64,000 nt of DNA, taken from the NCBI RefSeq assembly GCF_003815715.1, contig NZ_CP033922.1, positions 5,212,142-5,276,141 of the forward strand, read 5' to 3'. The DNA comes from Chryseobacterium sp. G0162 (lineage in GTDB: Bacteria; Bacteroidota; Bacteroidia; Flavobacteriales; Weeksellaceae). Below are positions 61,824 through 64,000 of the stretch, piece after piece (within the stretch, counting starts at the first letter, position 1; every line of letters begins with the position of its first letter). The notes under the pieces were generated by a model. It was not told the origin of the DNA, searched no databases, and was given only the letters and a program-made list of their open reading frames with translations. The position numbers and the translations under genes are program-made.

Positions 61824-62084
61824 TTACGATATATTATGTATTGCAAAAATATAGTACGTAATCATAGATAAAATACGGATATCCGTAATGCTCTATATAT
61901 ATGGAAGAGATGGCTGTTTTGAAGGTCACTACTCAAAAATGATAATATCACAGAACCAGTTAAAAGACACTAATGTTTTTTAAATAGTCAACTCAAATTT
62001 CAGTCTGCATTTGCAGTTCAGTGATGAATTGGTCTCCATAAAAAAACCTCCCGTGTCAATAGGGAGGCAAAAGTTCAAAATGAA
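61824..62084. other. Gene-free stretch with palindrome and terminator
   Basis: tacggatatccgta (61874-61887) is a 14-bp perfect palindrome 50 bases upstream of the lipoprotein start, a possible operator. cctccc (62047-62052) pairs with gggagg (62062-62067), and on the minus strand a run of seven T follows, making a terminator for the relic to the right. No gene is seen. Confidence 0.5.
62047..62067 (-). terminator. Terminator downstream of the gene relic
   Basis: Perfect six-base stem (cctccc/gggagg), nine-base loop, and seven T on the minus strand. It lies 18 bases after the relic's last stop, supporting a former gene there. Confidence 0.7.
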
Positions 62085-62378
62085 TTATAAGTAAAGTGAT
62101 GTGGTGTTAAACAAGTTTTCTCTTAAAAAACCTGCTTTAACATTAACAATGGATGTGCCAAATACATCACTGTTTATGGAAAACTACATTTTTGTGGTAT
62201 GTTTTGATATATCAAAAGAAACGTCGTATACCATTTCAAAGATGGTGTTGTTATTTTCAAAACTAAAATGGAGAGATAAAAATATATTGAAATGGTAATA
62301 CCTTATTTCCTGTAATGTTTGAATTTCATTCTGATTAAGTATAAGAAAGACACTTCTATATTTCTTTATATGGATAAT
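62085..62378 (-). pseudogene. Remnant of an unknown gene with in-frame stop
   Basis: The minus frame reads KKYRSVFLILNQNEIQTLQE, IRYYHFNIFLSLHFSFENN, then VYDVSFDISKHTTKM, a TAG, and then FSINSDVFGTSIVNVKAGFL and a stop at 62085. There is no start; an upstream stop lies at 62379-62381. Composition looks protein-like on both sides of the TAG, and a strong terminator follows. So it is probably the C-terminal part of a decayed gene. Family not recognised. Confidence 0.4.
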
Positions 62379-62531
62379 TTAATTCAGAATTTACTTATTG
62401 ATGAATAGATTTCTACTTCTTTAATGACCATCGATAATGGAGTTATTAAATAAGTTTTATGTTAGATAATCAATATTTTTACAGCCAACTGGCAAAAAAG
62501 ATCTTCGATACTATAAGTAATAGCATAAAAA

Positions 62532-62558
62532 GGTATTACTACAAGTTGTAGTAATACC
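62532..62558 (-). terminator. 13-bp hairpin terminator after the methyltransferase gene
   Basis: ggtattactacaa (62532-62544) is exactly inverted at 62546-62558. On the minus strand TTTTT follows. It lies 135 bases after the methyltransferase stop. The gap 62559-62693 holds nothing else. Confidence 0.7.
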
Positions 62559-62693
62559 AAAAAAATACATAATATTCAGACCTATGTAATTCTATTTAAA
62601 AAATAATACTTTTGCTGATTGGTAAATTTTCAATGGATCTTTAATTAAGAACAGGAAAGTTGTCATGAATCCGAAATCCTTGAAACAAAAATA

Positions 62694-63290
62694 TTAATGC
62701 ACTTTTTGCCAAAAGCTTAGAAGACCATTACAATCTGAGTCTACTAAATCAAAACTCCCCGGGATTTCATCCCATTTACTCCAATACGTAACTAATCTGG
62801 TTCCAATAGGTGTTTTATCCAATTCTCCTTTTACATACTCAGAATATACGTCATACAATTCACGGTCAGGATATATGGTATTATCGATTGGAAATGAAGT
62901 ATCTATATTTTCAAAAAATGAATTAAAAAAATAAAAAGCTTCGTAATCACAAAAGCTAATTTCATTGATATTGGAGTTTATGAATTCAGCATTGGTGATA
63001 TTATTTCTATCTGCTATTTTTTTTGATAGTTTAGTGAGCGATGCTCTTTGTTCAACACCATAAAAAAAACCGTTTGTGGAAACTGCTCCTACGAGACAAA
63101 ATTTTCCTGCACCTGCTCCAATATCAAGAACTTTCTTACCGGGTTTATCCACAAGATATTCTGAGGCTAATCTGGCAATAGCAACAGGAGTCCAATGCCT
63201 GCTGGATACTGCTTTTATTCTATCAGGATATAATTCATTAAAAACATCATCCTTTACATCAATATTCTTTCTAAGCTGTTTAAAAATCAT
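62694..63290 (-). CDS. Class I SAM-dependent methyltransferase
   Basis: 198 residues. Motif I KVLDIGAGAGKFCLVGAVST at about 54-73, then FYGVEQRASLTKLSKKIADR (acidic Glu of motif II) and EAFYFFNSFFENIDTSFP. The N-terminus (YPDRIKAVSSRHWTPVAIAR) resembles small methyltransferases with a substrate-recognition loop. No signal peptide. The start ATG overlaps the stop of the GcvH-like gene by four bases, so the two are translationally coupled. The substrate may be that protein (inference). Confidence 0.83.
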   Translation of the reverse strand: MIFKQLRKNIDVKDDVFNELYPDRIKAVSSRHWTPVAIARLASEYLVDKPGKKVLDIGAGAGKFCLVGAVSTNGFFYGVEQRASLTKLSKKIADRNNITNAEFINSNINEISFCDYEAFYFFNSFFENIDTSFPIDNTIYPDRELYDVYSEYVKGELDKTPIGTRLVTYWSKWDEIPGSFDLVDSDCNGLLSFWQKVH

Positions 63291-63658
63291 TTTGTAAATC
63301 GTATATAGTCTTCATGGGTTAAAAATTTATCTGTAGAGATATCCATTGAAAAAACCATCAACCAACAATTATAGGGATCAATATTGATATGAGAAGGTTT
63401 TATATTTAATCTTTGGTTAACTTCTATAATATGACAGTCGCATGGAGCTGTAAGCTGAAAAGTCTTATTAATTCCATAAATAGTTCCGCATGAAGTTTTT
63501 TTTATTACATTATTTCCCTGAACATTAAATTCGACCAAATGAATTTCTCCTATTTCTTTTTGGCCAAAATCCGTAATGCCTATATAAAAATCATACAATC
63601 CAATTTTCCTTAACCATAAATGATTTTCTGTATAATAAAGATTTTTAGGAGTAAGCAT
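63287..63658 (-). CDS. GcvH-like protein lacking the usual lipoyl lysine
   Basis: 123 residues. Matches glycine-cleavage H protein in the N-terminal (LYYTENHLWLRKIGLYDFYI, then GITDFGQKEIGEIHLVEF) and the middle (CGTIYGINKTFQLTAPC, HIIEVNQRL). In GcvH the attachment site is G-x-V-E-x-V-K; here an Asn takes the Lys position (G-T-I-Y-G-I-N) and a Lys follows one residue later. So normal lipoylation is doubtful. Four extra Cys occur. It is coupled to the methyltransferase. It may be a carrier for another group, or a decaying paralog of the gcvH to its right. Confidence 0.72.
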   Translation of the reverse strand: MLTPKNLYYTENHLWLRKIGLYDFYIGITDFGQKEIGEIHLVEFNVQGNNVIKKTSCGTIYGINKTFQLTAPCDCHIIEVNQRLNIKPSHINIDPYNCWLMVFSMDISTDKFLTHEDYIRFTK

Positions 63659-63774
63659 GTAATAATTTATTTTAATCTATTTTTTTATAAATGGTGGTTT
63701 AACCGTCTCATTTCTGATATTGGTAAAAATTTCTTTTGTGACTTCATCATGTTCAACTGAAACATTTCTTAACC

Positions 63775-64000
63775 CTATCCAATTAATGATGCATAAGCTC
63801 CTGATCGCAACAAACCTTCAACATCAAAAATATTTTCAACCTTGATTCTAATCATCCAACCTTCACCATAAGGATCGGAATTTACTAATTCAGGATTGGT
63901 TTCTAATTTTGGATTAATTTCCAATACTTCTCCTGAAAGAGGTTAAAAGAGATCAGATACCGTTTTTACGGCTTCAACAGTTCCAAATATTTCTTGTTGT
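63775..64000 (-). pseudogene. gcvH: Glycine cleavage H protein, broken, cut by window edge
   Basis: Read from the right edge: IFGTVEAVKTVSDLF, TAA at 63943-63945, PLSGEVLEINPKLETNPELV, then DPYGEGWMIRIKVENIFDVE and a final stop at 63775. The canonical lipoyl site EAVKTVSDLF is present, so it was a real GcvH. The TAA replaces Leu or Met of the usual DLFLPLSGE. Either a nonsense mutation or a sequencing error. A coding-like stretch (VSVEHDEVTKEIFTNIRNET) follows in another frame down to 63677. Confidence 0.75.

Noticed and set aside
62101..62298. 65-codon frame on the plus strand
   Set aside because: It is antisense to the gene relic at 62085-62378, whose terminator is on the minus strand.
1..64000. 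CRISPR array, tRNA or rRNA genes
   Set aside because: No regularly spaced repeats, no tRNA-like cloverleaf and no rRNA-like sequence were recognised by eye.

Overview
The window comes from an AT-rich member of the Bacteroidota, most likely a flavobacterium of the Chryseobacterium/Elizabethkingia type (inference). The evidence is a full Bacteroidetes-type conjugation operon (traA to traQ), the mobA/mobB/mobC set, RteC, SusC/SusD proteins, DUF6520 and MauE-like proteins, and at least one promoter fitting TTTG / TAnnTTTG. No rRNA, tRNA or CRISPR array was seen.

Layout. 1-2100: an edge-cut AraC regulator and a SulP anion transporter. 2139-7617: an eight-gene arsenic operon on the minus strand (arsR, membrane protein, DUF6428, arsO, metallophosphoesterase, arsC-like phosphatase, arsN, acr3) with two ArsR-like operators and a terminator. 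7686-11854: a recombinase-in-trio (RIT) element with three overlapping tyrosine recombinase genes. The first is split by a TAG that falls on a conserved Trp, and a 32-bp perfect palindrome marks the right end. 11855-23320: a conjugation operon on the minus strand, traQ (truncated and frameshifted) back to traA. 23321-27758: a likely oriT and mobA-mobB-mobC on the plus strand. 27808-30406: RteC and a TPR/AraC regulator. 30688-40591: a SusC/SusD/S9-peptidase operon facing a small lipoprotein/MauE/DUF6520 operon, preceded by a long rod-like RNA resembling 6S RNA.

41.1-60.1 kb is an AT-richer accessory and defence region. It holds a REase-ImmA/IrrE fusion, a HEPN protein, an Mrr-type nuclease plus a truncated copy of it, a 1265-aa SEC-C protein with a nuclease-like C-terminus, a PIN-like protein, two resolvase relics that bracket part of the region, a two-gene Upf1-like helicase + HEPN unit, and a Septu-like ATPase/HNH pair (PtuA/PtuB). 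60.1-61.4 kb carries a frameshifted DUF4099/DUF3945 gene typical of Bacteroidetes conjugative elements, so the cargo probably sits inside a conjugative element. 61.6-64 kb holds a tiny Cys-rich lipoprotein, gene relics, a methyltransferase coupled to a GcvH-like protein without the usual lipoyl lysine, and a broken gcvH.

The best candidates for something new are the helicase/HEPN pair beside the Septu-like genes, the SEC-C/PD-(D/E)XK giant with its PIN neighbour, the repeat domain on the RIT recombinase, and the secreted-peptide-like SusCD locus. Several broken genes carry single-base length changes in T/A runs; these may be real decay or sequencing error.
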